Shown here: piece by piece, positions 7,995-17,356 of the stretch
How positions within the stretch are numbered: position 1 is the first letter of the stretch
Layout: each line of letters opens with the position of its first letter
Origin: Flavobacteriales bacterium
Lineage (GTDB): Bacteria; Bacteroidota; Bacteroidia; Flavobacteriales_F; PHOS-HE28
DNA length: 64,000 nt
Reading direction: 5' to 3'
NCBI GenBank assembly: GCA_016712535.1
Contig: JADJQW010000003.1
Location: forward strand, 513,001-577,000
The notes under the pieces: model-generated
What the model saw: the letters and a program-made list of their open reading frames with translations, nothing else
The model's database searches: none
What the model was told of the DNA's origin: nothing
Made by a program: the position numbers and the translations under genes

Positions 7995-9535
7995 GATGCG
8001 GAGGGACGTATTGCGGTATACAGCGCATCGTGCACGGCGTCGATGGCGGCAGCGGGATCGCTCGTGGATCGTATGGGCGCCGACGCCGAGCGGATGAGCG
8101 CGTGCATGGCCCTGCCTGCAGGCGAAAGGCGGTCCTGGAGCCCTGCGATGTCAATGGCTTGCGCCGCAGCGATGGCCAGGATCGATTGAACGCGCTGGGC
8201 GTGGCCGATGACACGGGCCGTGGCCAGCGCGGCGTTGGTGCCCATGCTCACGATGTCCTGATTGTCGTTGTTGTTGGAGATGCTGTGCACGTACAGCGAA
8301 GTGGATAGGGCCTGGCACTCGGCCGTAGTGCTGGTCGCGGTGAATTGCATGCCCTGCATGCCCAGCGTCAGGCCAGGCGCCTCCAGGTTCAGGAAGGGCG
8401 TGAAGCGCTGATTCACCTTGTCGTTGAGGAGGAAGTTGAGCTGCCGTTCGGCCAGCATGCACAGCTTCACGAGGGCCAAGCGCAGCGTATCCATCTCCAG
8501 CGATACCTGGTCGCCGTGGAAATTCCCGCCGTGGTGGATGCCGTTGTCCGGGTCGATCAGCGGATTGTCATCGATCGAATGCAGCTCGTCCAACAAGGTG
8601 CGCTCGCATTGGCTCGCACGGTCGAGGATGGGGCCTACGACCTGCGGCACGCAGCGGATGCTGTAATGCTCCTGCACCATGTGGTTGAAGGTGCCGCTGC
8701 CGTTGGACGAGAGGTGCTCCATGCGATCGCGCACCGATTGCGCTCCGGCAAGGGCTTCGCGCATGCGTCGCGCCGCCTCTTGCTGGCCCCGATGCCGTTT
8801 GGCGCCGTTCAGGGGCTCGCCTAGATGATCGGTCCAAGTGCCCAAGGCTTCGGTGATCAGCGCCGAGAGCCCGATGGCGCGATCGATGAGGGTATGCGCG
8901 CGCTGCACGTTGAGCAGCCCGATCCCGGTCATGGCCGCCGTGCCATTGAGCATGGCGAGTCCGTCGCGCAGCTGCAGGTTAACAGGCTTAAGCCCGCAAC
9001 GCCCCAGGATGGCTTCCATGCTGTCGCTGCGCCCATGGAGCGTGCCGCGCCCCTCGCCGATCAGCCCAAGGCAGAGGTGCGCTTGCTGGGTGAGGTCGCC
9101 GCTGGCGCCCACTCCGCCCAGCGAAGGCACGCGCGGGCAGATGCCGTGATCGAGGAAGGCGATCAATTGCCGCACCACGGGTTCCGATACGCCCGAGCGA
9201 CCGTGCAGGAAGGTGATGGCGCGCACCAGCATCATGGCCCGCACCGCTTCATCGGGCAGATCCGTGCCGGTGCCCGAGGCATGGCTCCTGACCAGGTTGT
9301 ATTGCAGCGCTTGATGATCAGCCGCGCTCACCGCATGCTGGGCCATGGGCCCGAAGCCTGTATTGATGCCGTACACCACCTGCTTGTGCGCCACTTCGGT
9401 CAGGTAGGTGAATGAGCGGCGCACACGGTCCCAGCTGGCCTCATCCGCCACGAACCGATTGCCCTGCACAATGCCGATGAACGTGCCCAGGCCCATCGCT
9501 TCCAGGCCGGTGGCAGGGGATACGCTCGACTTCAT
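7991..9535 (-). CDS. Aromatic amino acid ammonia-lyase (histidine/tyrosine ammonia-lyase family)
   Basis: About 514 residues from the ATG at 9535. The self-processing Ala-Ser-Gly that forms the MIO electrophile is at about 144-146 (GGVGASGDLTQQ), and the catalytic loop Tyr is in VVYGINTGFGPM. It removes ammonia from an aromatic amino acid; in a pigment cluster the expected product is 4-coumarate from tyrosine. The selectivity position reads Ser-His (YNLVRSHASG), which is the pattern of histidine ammonia-lyases, so the substrate is not settled by this motif. A GTG at 9553 in frame was not chosen because it lies inside the promoter -7 box. It heads the leftward operon. Confidence 0.85.
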   Translation of the reverse strand: MKSSVSPATGLEAMGLGTFIGIVQGNRFVADEASWDRVRRSFTYLTEVAHKQVVYGINTGFGPMAQHAVSAADHQALQYNLVRSHASGTGTDLPDEAVRAMMLVRAITFLHGRSGVSEPVVRQLIAFLDHGICPRVPSLGGVGASGDLTQQAHLCLGLIGEGRGTLHGRSDSMEAILGRCGLKPVNLQLRDGLAMLNGTAAMTGIGLLNVQRAHTLIDRAIGLSALITEALGTWTDHLGEPLNGAKRHRGQQEAARRMREALAGAQSVRDRMEHLSSNGSGTFNHMVQEHYSIRCVPQVVGPILDRASQCERTLLDELHSIDDNPLIDPDNGIHHGGNFHGDQVSLEMDTLRLALVKLCMLAERQLNFLLNDKVNQRFTPFLNLEAPGLTLGMQGMQFTATSTTAECQALSTSLYVHSISNNNDNQDIVSMGTNAALATARVIGHAQRVQSILAIAAAQAIDIAGLQDRLSPAGRAMHALIRSASAPIRSTSDPAAAIDAVHDALYTAIRPSAS

Positions 9536-9552
9536 TTTCTTCAAAGGGGCCA

Positions 9553-9585
9553 CGAAAGTAGGCCTTAGCCTATGTTTACCCGCAA
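9553..9585 (-). promoter_or_regulatory. Promoter of the pigment operon
   Basis: On the minus strand a -7 element TACTTTCG (9560-9553) is preceded, after 22 bases, by TTG (9585-9583). This matches the Bacteroidota pattern TTG plus about 19-22 bases plus TAnnTTTG. Transcription would begin about 15-20 bases before the ATG at 9535. The site lies in the short divergent gap to the exporter gene, whose start at 9572 it overlaps. Confidence 0.55.
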
Positions 9586-12500
9586 CGCCATGGGCGGAGC
9601 GATTTCAGGGATCTATGAACGTACGCGCCGTAGGCGATGGCTGTGGGCCGTGCTCGCGCTGTTGATTGCAGCCGTTTCGGCTTGGTCTGCAAGCCGGGCG
9701 CGCTTCAGCACTGATCTCTTCGACGCGCTCCCGGACGACCCTTCCCTTCGGCATTACCGCGTGCTGCTGGAGCAAGGCGGCGCACAAGGCCCCATCACGG
9801 TCGGCTTTTTCGTTGATGGCGCCGACCGCGACGGCCTGATCGCCGCCGCCGATCGATTCGTGGCGCAGGTGCTTGAAGATCCGCAAGGCGCGGTGGATAG
9901 TGCATTCTGCCGCCCCGATGCGGCCTTGGCCGAGGAGCTCCTTAACGGGATCACCCACCGCATCCCGCTGCATGCCGATGCTCAGCGGCTTCAGTGGCTG
10001 GCCGCGGCCGATGACCGTGCGCTTGACAGTGCGGTGAAGGCCGTGCGCAACGCTCTTGCCGCGCCAGGCGGCGAGTTCGATGCGGAGCGCTTGCTCCACG
10101 ATCCCTTCGGGCTCACGCAGCCGTTGCGGGATCGACTGTTGGCAGGCGCCTTCGGCGGCAGCGCTGCCCTGATCGATGGCGTGCTCTTCAGCCCGGATAG
10201 CAGCATGGCCGTGGCCTTGCTCTGGCCATCGGCGGAAGGCGCTGCGGATCCGGAACGGATGATGGATGTGCTGAACAGGTCCATGGACGCCGTGCGTTCG
10301 GGAGGCATCAAGGCCGCCGCGTTCGGAGCTGCGCCCATGGCGGTGGCCAATCGCTCGGCCATCGGCGCCGATTCGATCCGCACATCGGCGGTGGCCCTTG
10401 CGCTGGTGCTGCTGCTGCTGCTCTGGTACTATCGAGACCTGCGCCTCATGCCGGTCTTCCTGCTCCCGCCGTTATTCGGCTTCGTGGTTGGGGTGGGCGC
10501 GCTGGCCTTCTTGCGCGGCAGCGTCTCCGGACTGGCCATCGGAGCCGGCTCTGCGCTGCTCGGGATCGCGCTCGATTATTCCTTCCATTTCCTCACGCAC
10601 TTGCGCCATCGCCGGGATGTAGCCGCCACCTTGCGCGAAGTCACGGCGCCCATGCTGCTGGGCTGCATCACCACGGTGCTCGCCTTCGGGGCCCTGTCCT
10701 TCGCCAGCAGCAGGGTCCTCGCCGACCTGGGCGTGATCGCTGGCTTCATGCTCGCTGGTGCGCTCTTCATGGTGCTGCTTGTGCTGCCGCATTTCGTGCC
10801 GGCGGTGCGCGCGCGCAAGAACATCAGTGACGAAGGAGCGGGGTCGCACGCGGCTGCTCCTCCGCGCGCAGGCCGATGGATCGCGCTGCCCGGCATCGTC
10901 ATCGTCACGGCGGGCCTGTTGCCATTCGCCGGCCGTGTGCAGCAGGATGCGGACCCGGAACGGCTCAGCCTGATCCCTGCGGACATGCGCCAAGTGCGCG
11001 ACCGGATGGAAGGGAGCCGTGATCGCGCCGTGCCGGTGTTCATCACGGGCGTGGGCGGCACACAGGAAGAAGCGCGGCAGCGCTTGGAGGTCGCTATTGC
11101 GGCAGAGCGCAGCGCAGGTCGAGCGGAAGGAGCGCTGCCTTGTGATCTTGATCCTTCGGAACGGACCAAGCGATCGAAGTTGAAGTCTTGGAGCGATGCG
11201 TTCCAGGCTGATGGCGCGGATCGGCTTGTGAAGCGCATTCGCGAAGCAGCCGTGCGCAATGGATTCACGTCCGATGCCTTCAATGGGTTCTTGCAGCAGA
11301 TCGAAGGGCACGGCCGTCACGGACCCGCTCATGCGGGCCTCCGACTTCCGGGCGAATTCATCGGGTCAGCGGATGGCGAAACGCTCGTGGCTGTTCGCTT
11401 GATGGTGCCGCCCGTTGAAGTGGATGCGGTGAGCGACCGCATGACCGCGCTGGATGGTGTCGAAGTGATGCACCGCGGGATGCTCGGCGCGCATGTGGCC
11501 CAGGTGATCGATGAGGACCTCTCAGGCATCCTCTGGCGCACCACCGCCATCGTATTCCTCGCACTGCTCATCACGTATGGCCGCATCGAACTCGCGCTGC
11601 TCACATTCCTGCCTATGGCCCTTGGTTGGGCCTGGATACTCGGGCTCTGCGGGCTGCTCGACATCCGATTCGACCTGGTGAACATCATGGTGTGCACCTT
11701 CATCTTCGGCCTCGGGGACGACTACTGCATCTTCACCACCGAGGGCATGCTCGCCCGGCACCGCACCGGCACCGACCATACGCGCTCGTTCCGGAGCGCC
11801 GTTGTGCTCTCAGCGATAACCACGATCATCGGAACAGGAGCGCTCTTCCTGGCGGCGCATCCTGCGCTCCGTTCCATCGCCGCACTGGCCGTCACGGGGA
11901 TGGCGGCCCTGCTGGCCGTTGCGCTTACCGTGCAGCCCGTGCTCTTCGGCCTGTTCATTGGCGACAGGGCCGATAGGGGAAGGCAGCCCTTCACGCTGCT
12001 CTCGCTGCTGTTCTCCCTGTTCGCCTTCAGCTACTTCCTGCTGGGCTGCATCCTGTTGAGCGTGGCTTGGGCGCTCTTCATGTTCGTGCCTGCGCCCAAG
12101 CGCATCAAGCAGCATTGGACGCGGAGCATCGTGCGGCTCTTCACCGGATCGCTCGTGTACGTGATGGCCAATGTGCGCAAGGACATCCGGTCCTTCGCAC
12201 CGCTGCTGAAGGACAGGCCCGCGATCGTGATCGCGAACCATGCCTCCTTCATCGACATCCTCGCCATGCTCATGATCACCCCGAGGGCAGTGATGATGAC
12301 CAACCGCTGGGTGTGGAACAGCCCCTTCTTCGGCCGGGTGGTGCGTTACGCGGGCTTCCTCCGCAGCGAGGATGGCACGGAGCTGAACGTGGAGCGTGCG
12401 CGCGAGCTCATCGCGCAGGGCGTCTCGGTGATCATCTTCCCGGAAGGCACGCGTTCGCGCGATGGCAGCATCGGCCGCTTCCACAAGGGCGCATTCCACA

Positions 12501-13375
12501 TCGCTGAGACCATCGGCGCGCCCATCGTGCCCGTGCTGCTGCATGGATTCGGCGAGGCCATGAGCAAGGGCGACGCGCTGCTGAAGAACGCCACCATCAC
12601 CATGCGGCCGCTGCCGCCCATCGCCCCCGGCGATCCGCGGTTCGGTGCTGGCGCTCGCGACCGCACCAAGGGCATTGCGGCCTGGTTCAAGTCCGAGTAC
12701 GAAGCGCTGCGCCGCGACCGGGAGACGCCGCGCTATTTCCATGAGCGGCTGGTGCGCGCATTCACCTACAAGGGCCCGGTGCTTGAATGGCATGCGCGGA
12801 TCAAGGCCAGGATGGATGAGGGACTGCACGCGCTGCTCAATCAGCGGATCCCGCCTGGAGCGCGCATCACGGACCTGGGCAGCGGGCATGGCATGGTGTC
12901 GCTCCTGTTGCATTGGTGCTCCACCGAGCGGCGTATCGTGGCCGTTGAGCGCGATCGCGACAAGGTGGCCATCGCCAGGCACGCGGCCCGCCATTGGCCG
13001 GGGATCACCATGCAGGAAGGCGATGCGCTGCATGCGCCGATCAGCGAGTCGGATGCGATCATCCTGAAGGATGTGCTGCACTACCTGCGGCCCGGAGAAC
13101 AACAGCACCTGCTCCAGCGTTGCTCGCAGGCCTTGGCGCCGGGCGGCGCGATCTATGTTCGCGACGGTTTCCGCAGCGGTGATGAGCGTCATGCGCGCAC
13201 GCGGTGGACAGAGCGGATCGCTGTTGCGATCGGATTCAACAAGACCAATCAACCGATGCAGTTCATCAGCCGGGAGGAGTTCGAGGGCATGGCCGCGGCA
13301 AGCGGCCTGCGCGTGGAATGGGCGCATGCGGCGCGCCGCACCTCGAACGAATTGGCCATACTGACAAGCCTATGA
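9572..13375 (+). CDS. MMPL/RND-type exporter fused to PlsC-like acyltransferase and SAM methyltransferase
   Basis: A 1267-residue three-part protein. Residues about 20-800 form an MMPL exporter with two repeats of one plus five helices around periplasmic loops. Residues about 870-1035 are a 1-acylglycerol-3-phosphate acyltransferase with His890 in NHASFIDI and FPEGTRS at 956-962. From about 1080 a class I methyltransferase follows, with the SAM loop DLGSGHG at 1101-1107. The exporter is like ApeM of aryl polyene loci, thought to move the lipid-linked polyene across the envelope; the fused domains would finish the lipid before export. Start alternatives are ATG 9572 or 9590. It is divergent from the main operon and overlaps the next gene (ATGA). 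Confidence 0.88.
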   Translation: MFTRNAMGGAISGIYERTRRRRWLWAVLALLIAAVSAWSASRARFSTDLFDALPDDPSLRHYRVLLEQGGAQGPITVGFFVDGADRDGLIAAADRFVAQVLEDPQGAVDSAFCRPDAALAEELLNGITHRIPLHADAQRLQWLAAADDRALDSAVKAVRNALAAPGGEFDAERLLHDPFGLTQPLRDRLLAGAFGGSAALIDGVLFSPDSSMAVALLWPSAEGAADPERMMDVLNRSMDAVRSGGIKAAAFGAAPMAVANRSAIGADSIRTSAVALALVLLLLLWYYRDLRLMPVFLLPPLFGFVVGVGALAFLRGSVSGLAIGAGSALLGIALDYSFHFLTHLRHRRDVAATLREVTAPMLLGCITTVLAFGALSFASSRVLADLGVIAGFMLAGALFMVLLVLPHFVPAVRARKNISDEGAGSHAAAPPRAGRWIALPGIVIVTAGLLPFAGRVQQDADPERLSLIPADMRQVRDRMEGSRDRAVPVFITGVGGTQEEARQRLEVAIAAERSAGRAEGALPCDLDPSERTKRSKLKSWSDAFQADGADRLVKRIREAAVRNGFTSDAFNGFLQQIEGHGRHGPAHAGLRLPGEFIGSADGETLVAVRLMVPPVEVDAVSDRMTALDGVEVMHRGMLGAHVAQVIDEDLSGILWRTTAIVFLALLITYGRIELALLTFLPMALGWAWILGLCGLLDIRFDLVNIMVCTFIFGLGDDYCIFTTEGMLARHRTGTDHTRSFRSAVVLSAITTIIGTGALFLAAHPALRSIAALAVTGMAALLAVALTVQPVLFGLFIGDRADRGRQPFTLLSLLFSLFAFSYFLLGCILLSVAWALFMFVPAPKRIKQHWTRSIVRLFTGSLVYVMANVRKDIRSFAPLLKDRPAIVIANHASFIDILAMLMITPRAVMMTNRWVWNSPFFGRVVRYAGFLRSEDGTELNVERARELIAQGVSVIIFPEGTRSRDGSIGRFHKGAFHIAETIGAPIVPVLLHGFGEAMSKGDALLKNATITMRPLPPIAPGDPRFGAGARDRTKGIAAWFKSEYEALRRDRETPRYFHERLVRAFTYKGPVLEWHARIKARMDEGLHALLNQRIPPGARITDLGSGHGMVSLLLHWCSTERRIVAVERDRDKVAIARHAARHWPGITMQEGDALHAPISESDAIILKDVLHYLRPGEQQHLLQRCSQALAPGGAIYVRDGFRSGDERHARTRWTERIAVAIGFNKTNQPMQFISREEFEGMAAASGLRVEWAHAARRTSNELAILTSL

Positions 13376-14887
13376 GCGATAGCCAATATGATGCAGTGAT
13401 CATCGGAGCCGGGTTGGGCGGCCTGCAATGCGCCGTGACGCTGGCGCGCGAAGGCATGAAGGTGCTCGTCCTCGAGCAGAATCACCAGCTCGGCGGCACG
13501 CTCCAGGTCTTCAGCCGCGACAAGACCGTGTTCGATACGGGCGTGCATTACATCGGCGGCCTTGAACCGGGCCAGAACCTGCACCGGTACTTCAGCTATT
13601 ACGGCATCATGGACAAGCTGAAGCTGCGCCGGATGGACATGGACGCCTTCGACCGCATCGAGCTGCCGGATGATCCCGTCAGCTATCCGTACGCGCAAGG
13701 CTGGGATAATTTCGTGGCCAGGCTGGCCGAGCATTTCCCCGGTGAGCGGAGCGCCATTGAGCGCTACGCGCGCCTGGTCCAGGAGACCTGCGACCTCTTC
13801 CCGCTCTACCGCGTGCGCGACAGCGACTCCAAGGATTGGATGGATGAGCGCCTCTCGTTGAATGCGGAGCAGGTGATCGCCTCGCTCACCCCGAATGAGA
13901 CGCTCCGGACGGTGCTGGGCGGGAACAACGCGCTCTATGCCGGAGACCATGCTTCACCGTTCTACGTGCATGCCCTGGTTCAGAACACCTATGTGGAGAG
14001 CTCATGGCGCTGCGTCGATGGTGGATCGCAGATCGCCAAGCACCTGGCCAGCAACGCGCGCTCGGCGGGAGCGGAGATCCGTTCGCGCACGCGGGTCACC
14101 GGATTCGATATGGGGCCCGAGGGCGTCCGCGCCGTTCGCACCGCGACCGGCGAGTCGTTCAGCTGCAAATGGTGCATCGCCAATATCCACCCGGCGATGC
14201 TCATGGACGATCGCGCCGGGCCATGTGCGGCCCGCCTACCGCTCGAGGATCAAATCATTGGAGAACACCGTGGCCTCCCATGCCCTTCACCTGGTGATGA
14301 AGCCCGGCGCGTTCCCGTACCTGAACTACAACGTGTACCGCATGCTCTACGGCGGTGTCTGGGATGCTGTGGATTACGATCCGGCGCGGTGGCCATCGGG
14401 CTACATGCTCTCCACGCCTGCCACGCAGAAGTCAACGACGCATGCCGATGCCATCACCGTGATGACCTACATGCGCTATGGTGAGGTGGAGCAATGGGCC
14501 GGCAGCCGAAGCACCGTGGCAGAGCCCGGCGACCGCGATCCCGGCTATATGGAATTCAAGCACGCGCGCGAGGAGAAGCTCATCGGGGTCATCGAGGAGC
14601 GCTTCCCCGGCCTGCGCGCGGGGATCAAGTCGGTGCACAGCACCACCCCGCTCACCTTCCGCGATTACATCGGCACGCCCGACGGAACCATGTACGGCAT
14701 CCGCAAGGACAGCGCCTCGCCGCTGCGCACCTTCATCGCGCCGCGCACCAAGGTGCCCAACCTGCTTCTCACCGGACAGAACCTCAACCTCCACGGACTG
14801 CTGGGCGTGACGGTGAGCGCCGTGGCCACCTGCGCGGAGCTTGTGGGCAAGGGCCACCTGCTCTCAAGGATCCACGCGGCGAGCTGA
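13372..14887 (+). CDS. Phytoene-dehydrogenase-like FAD oxidoreductase, frameshifted
   Basis: Starts with ATG 13372 coupled to the exporter stop. The N-terminal dinucleotide motif VIIGAGLGGLQCA and DTGVHYIGGL are typical of CrtI/carotenoid isomerase-like flavoproteins found in flexirubin loci, probably acting in desaturation or isomerisation of the polyene. Reading frame 1 holds to ANIHPAMLMD (about 14210), then homology continues in frame 2 from GHVRPAYRSRIKSLENT to the stop at 14887 with the C-terminal GQNLNLHGLLGVTVSA. Dropping one G from the GGG at 14218-14220 restores a continuous protein of about 504 residues, the expected length. It may be a sequencing error or a recent mutation. Confidence 0.82.
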
Positions 14888-17296
14888 TCAGCGCATGCAG
14901 CGCAGCAGGCTGTGGCCGAGGCCCACATCGGTCACGCGCTCCACGATGCGCAGCCCGGCACGCTCCACCAAGGGCTCGAAGTGCTCAGCGCGGTACATGC
15001 GGCTGTTGCCGTTGGCGATGGCGGTGAAGTAGAGGGAGGTGGCGGCGAGCGAGAACTCTGCCGCCGTGAACCGCTGATGGTCGATGAAGGTCTCCATGAT
15101 CCATAGCGATGCCTCAGCGCTCAGGGCTGCCTTGGCCTTCTGCAGGATGGCCATCACTTCGTCCTCGCTGAAGCAATCGAGGAACTGGCTCATCCAAATG
15201 GCATCGGCTCCCGGAGGCAGGGTGCTCGCGGGATCGAGCATATCAGCGGCGTGGGTGGTCACGCGCGCGCTCATGCCCGCTTGAGCGATGTTGCGCTCGA
15301 GGTCGCGCAGCTGGCCGGGCAGGTCCACGGCGATCATGCGCACTTCGGGGTCGTGCCTTAGGCAGGCGAGGCTCCATTTCCCATTGTTGGCGCCCACGTC
15401 CATGATCACACGCGGCTCGTCGCGGAACACGATTTTGAGCGCTTCGGGGTAGGACCGGTCGCTGTAGTAGTTGTCGAATTCGAACCAGCTCTTGCGGAAT
15501 TCCGACGGGAGGTGGGCGAGGCCCTGGTACACCGTGGGCCAGGAACCATGTTCGCGCAGCCCGGCTGGCGTCCCGGTGCGCACGGCTTCTTCGAGATGCG
15601 CGAGGCCTTTGTAGCACACGTCGTCCACGAAGTCGAGGTTCACGCGCGTCATCTCGTCCGTGGCGAGCATATGGCCTGTCTTGGTGAGTCCGTAAAGGTC
15701 ACCGCGCTGCCAGGCCACGTTCGCGGTGAGGGCCATGTCGATGAGCACGCGGAAGCCGTAGGGTGTCAATCCGCAGCCCGCGATCAGGTCGGCCTCCGTT
15801 GCTCCGTGGCCCCGGGCCTTCACCATCGCATCAAGCAGGCCGATCCTGCGCATGGCCTGGCACGCCTGGAAGAGCACCGGGCCGAAAGCGATGCGCTGGG
15901 CCTCGGAGCGCGCATCGGCGGCGGTGCTCTCCTCCACGGTGCTGGTACTCTGTCCTGCTTCCTTCATGAGCGTGCTGCCATTGTTTGTACGCGCCGAATG
16001 TAGGTCCGTGGCTGCCTGTGAACGCCGCTCAGCATCCCGCAAGCGGATCGTCTGCGCAAGTGCCCGCACTGCCTTGCCGTGCTTGCTCACGTAAGGATTG
16101 GTGCTGTCCCAAACGTAGCCCGCGAGCACCGAGACGATGCGCTCCTTGTGCGATTGCTGCACATCGTCGGCGAAGAAGACATCTTGGAGGTCGCCGTCGT
16201 ACCAAGCGTCCACATAGGTGCGGAAAACCTCGGCGCCGCTGCGGATATGGTCCTCGTATTCGTACTTCCAATCGATGGCCTCACCTTTCAACTGGCGGTC
16301 GAGCAGCTTGGCTGCCCTCAGCCCGCTCTCGGTGGCGAAGGCCACCCCGCTGCTGAACACCGGATCGAGGAAGCCGGCGCAGTTGCCGGTGAGCACATAG
16401 CGCTCTCCGGTGAGGGCTTGGTTGTAGTGCGTGTATTCGCGGATGCACTGGGGGCCATGCACGAATTCGACATTCGCGTAGCGGTCGCCGAAGGCCTTCT
16501 GCTTCTCCAGCATCCTGTGCATCGCGGTGGCATCTGAGCCGGATCCCATCGCCTCGGCGAAATGGCTGTTGTCGCCGACGAAGCCGATGGAGGTGCGGCC
16601 GTCGGAGAAGGGGATGCTCCAGAACCAGAGGTCGCGCGCCACCACCTCGAAGCTGATCTGCATGGGCTCGAAGCAGCGCGCTCGGTGCTCCTCGGTCTCG
16701 TGAACATGGGCGAAAAGGGCCATGCGCCCATTGCCGGCAGGGGCATCGTGAAGCCCGAGGAGCTTCACCAAGGTGCCGCCGTAGCCGCTGCTGTCAATGA
16801 GGAATCGCCCGGTGAATCGGTGCTCGGCCCCCTTGTGGCGGGTGATCAATTCGACGCCATCGCGATGGTTGAGGTCAACGCGCAGCGCCTCGTGATCGAA
16901 AAGGACCTCTGCCCCCAGCCGGCTTGCCTCATCGGCCAGGACCTTATCGAAGTGGTCGCGCGGCACCTGCCAGGTCCAGGTCCAGCCTTGGGTGTAGTTC
17001 TCGCCGAACGCGAGGTTGAACACGCGGTCGCCCCGGAAGAAGCGCGCTCCCCGCTTGATGGCGTAGCCCTGCTCCTTCAGCTTGGGCAGCATGCCCGTTT
17101 CGTCCCAATGGCCCATGCTCAAGGGCAACAGGCTCTCGCCGATCACGAAGCGCGGGAAGGTGGCGCGCTCGAGCACCGCGACGCGATGGCCCTGCTGCGC
17201 GAGCCAAGCCGCCGCCACAGTTCCCGAAGGGCCAGCACCAATGATCAGGACGTCGAAGCGGCCTTCGCCCGGATCATTGGAACGGCTGTCGTCCAT
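14888..17296 (-). CDS. Flavin-dependent halogenase-like monooxygenase joined to SAM-dependent methyltransferase
   Basis: One open frame of 802 residues with two parts. Residues 1 to about 420 are a flavoprotein: FAD loop IIGAGPSGTVAAA at 18-30, GESLLP at 53-58, Lys81 in AIKRGARFF (the place of the catalytic Lys of FADH2-dependent halogenases) and WFWSIP at 224-229, which fits the halogenase signature WxWxIP. Residues about 470-802 are an O/C-methyltransferase with SAM motif MDVGANNGKW near 632. The joint (about 425-440) is encoded by a stretch that looks like a promoter and leader (see 15995-16002), with ATG 15967 able to start a separate methyltransferase. It may be two genes whose separating stop was lost. 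Substrate is probably the aryl ring of the pigment. Confidence 0.78.
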   Translation of the reverse strand: MDDSRSNDPGEGRFDVLIIGAGPSGTVAAAWLAQQGHRVAVLERATFPRFVIGESLLPLSMGHWDETGMLPKLKEQGYAIKRGARFFRGDRVFNLAFGENYTQGWTWTWQVPRDHFDKVLADEASRLGAEVLFDHEALRVDLNHRDGVELITRHKGAEHRFTGRFLIDSSGYGGTLVKLLGLHDAPAGNGRMALFAHVHETEEHRARCFEPMQISFEVVARDLWFWSIPFSDGRTSIGFVGDNSHFAEAMGSGSDATAMHRMLEKQKAFGDRYANVEFVHGPQCIREYTHYNQALTGERYVLTGNCAGFLDPVFSSGVAFATESGLRAAKLLDRQLKGEAIDWKYEYEDHIRSGAEVFRTYVDAWYDGDLQDVFFADDVQQSHKERIVSVLAGYVWDSTNPYVSKHGKAVRALAQTIRLRDAERRSQAATDLHSARTNNGSTLMKEAGQSTSTVEESTAADARSEAQRIAFGPVLFQACQAMRRIGLLDAMVKARGHGATEADLIAGCGLTPYGFRVLIDMALTANVAWQRGDLYGLTKTGHMLATDEMTRVNLDFVDDVCYKGLAHLEEAVRTGTPAGLREHGSWPTVYQGLAHLPSEFRKSWFEFDNYYSDRSYPEALKIVFRDEPRVIMDVGANNGKWSLACLRHDPEVRMIAVDLPGQLRDLERNIAQAGMSARVTTHAADMLDPASTLPPGADAIWMSQFLDCFSEDEVMAILQKAKAALSAEASLWIMETFIDHQRFTAAEFSLAATSLYFTAIANGNSRMYRAEHFEPLVERAGLRIVERVTDVGLGHSLLRCMR
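15995..16002 (-). promoter_or_regulatory. Internal -7-like element before the methyltransferase part
   Basis: On the minus strand TACATTCG lies 28 bases upstream of the in-frame ATG at 15967 that begins MKEAGQSTSTVEE. The spacing is the same as for other promoter/start pairs in this window. No clear TTG sits at the -33 position (a TTC is there). It suggests the methyltransferase was, or still is, expressed as its own gene although the reading frame runs through. Confidence 0.4.
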
Positions 17297-17356
17297 TTGG
17301 GAGTGGGTGTTCGCTCGGGGACAATGGACTCGGCCGTTGCAAGTGCATAAGTAGCG

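Noticed and set aside
6028..8214. A 728-residue version of the ketosynthase
   Set aside because: The extra N-terminal part is an out-of-frame reading of the ketoreductase; the ATG at 7254 with ATGA coupling is the natural start.
11810..13327. A 505-residue leftward frame inside the exporter fusion
   Set aside because: His/Arg/Asp-rich low-complexity text with no domain, wholly antisense to a protein with clear motifs.
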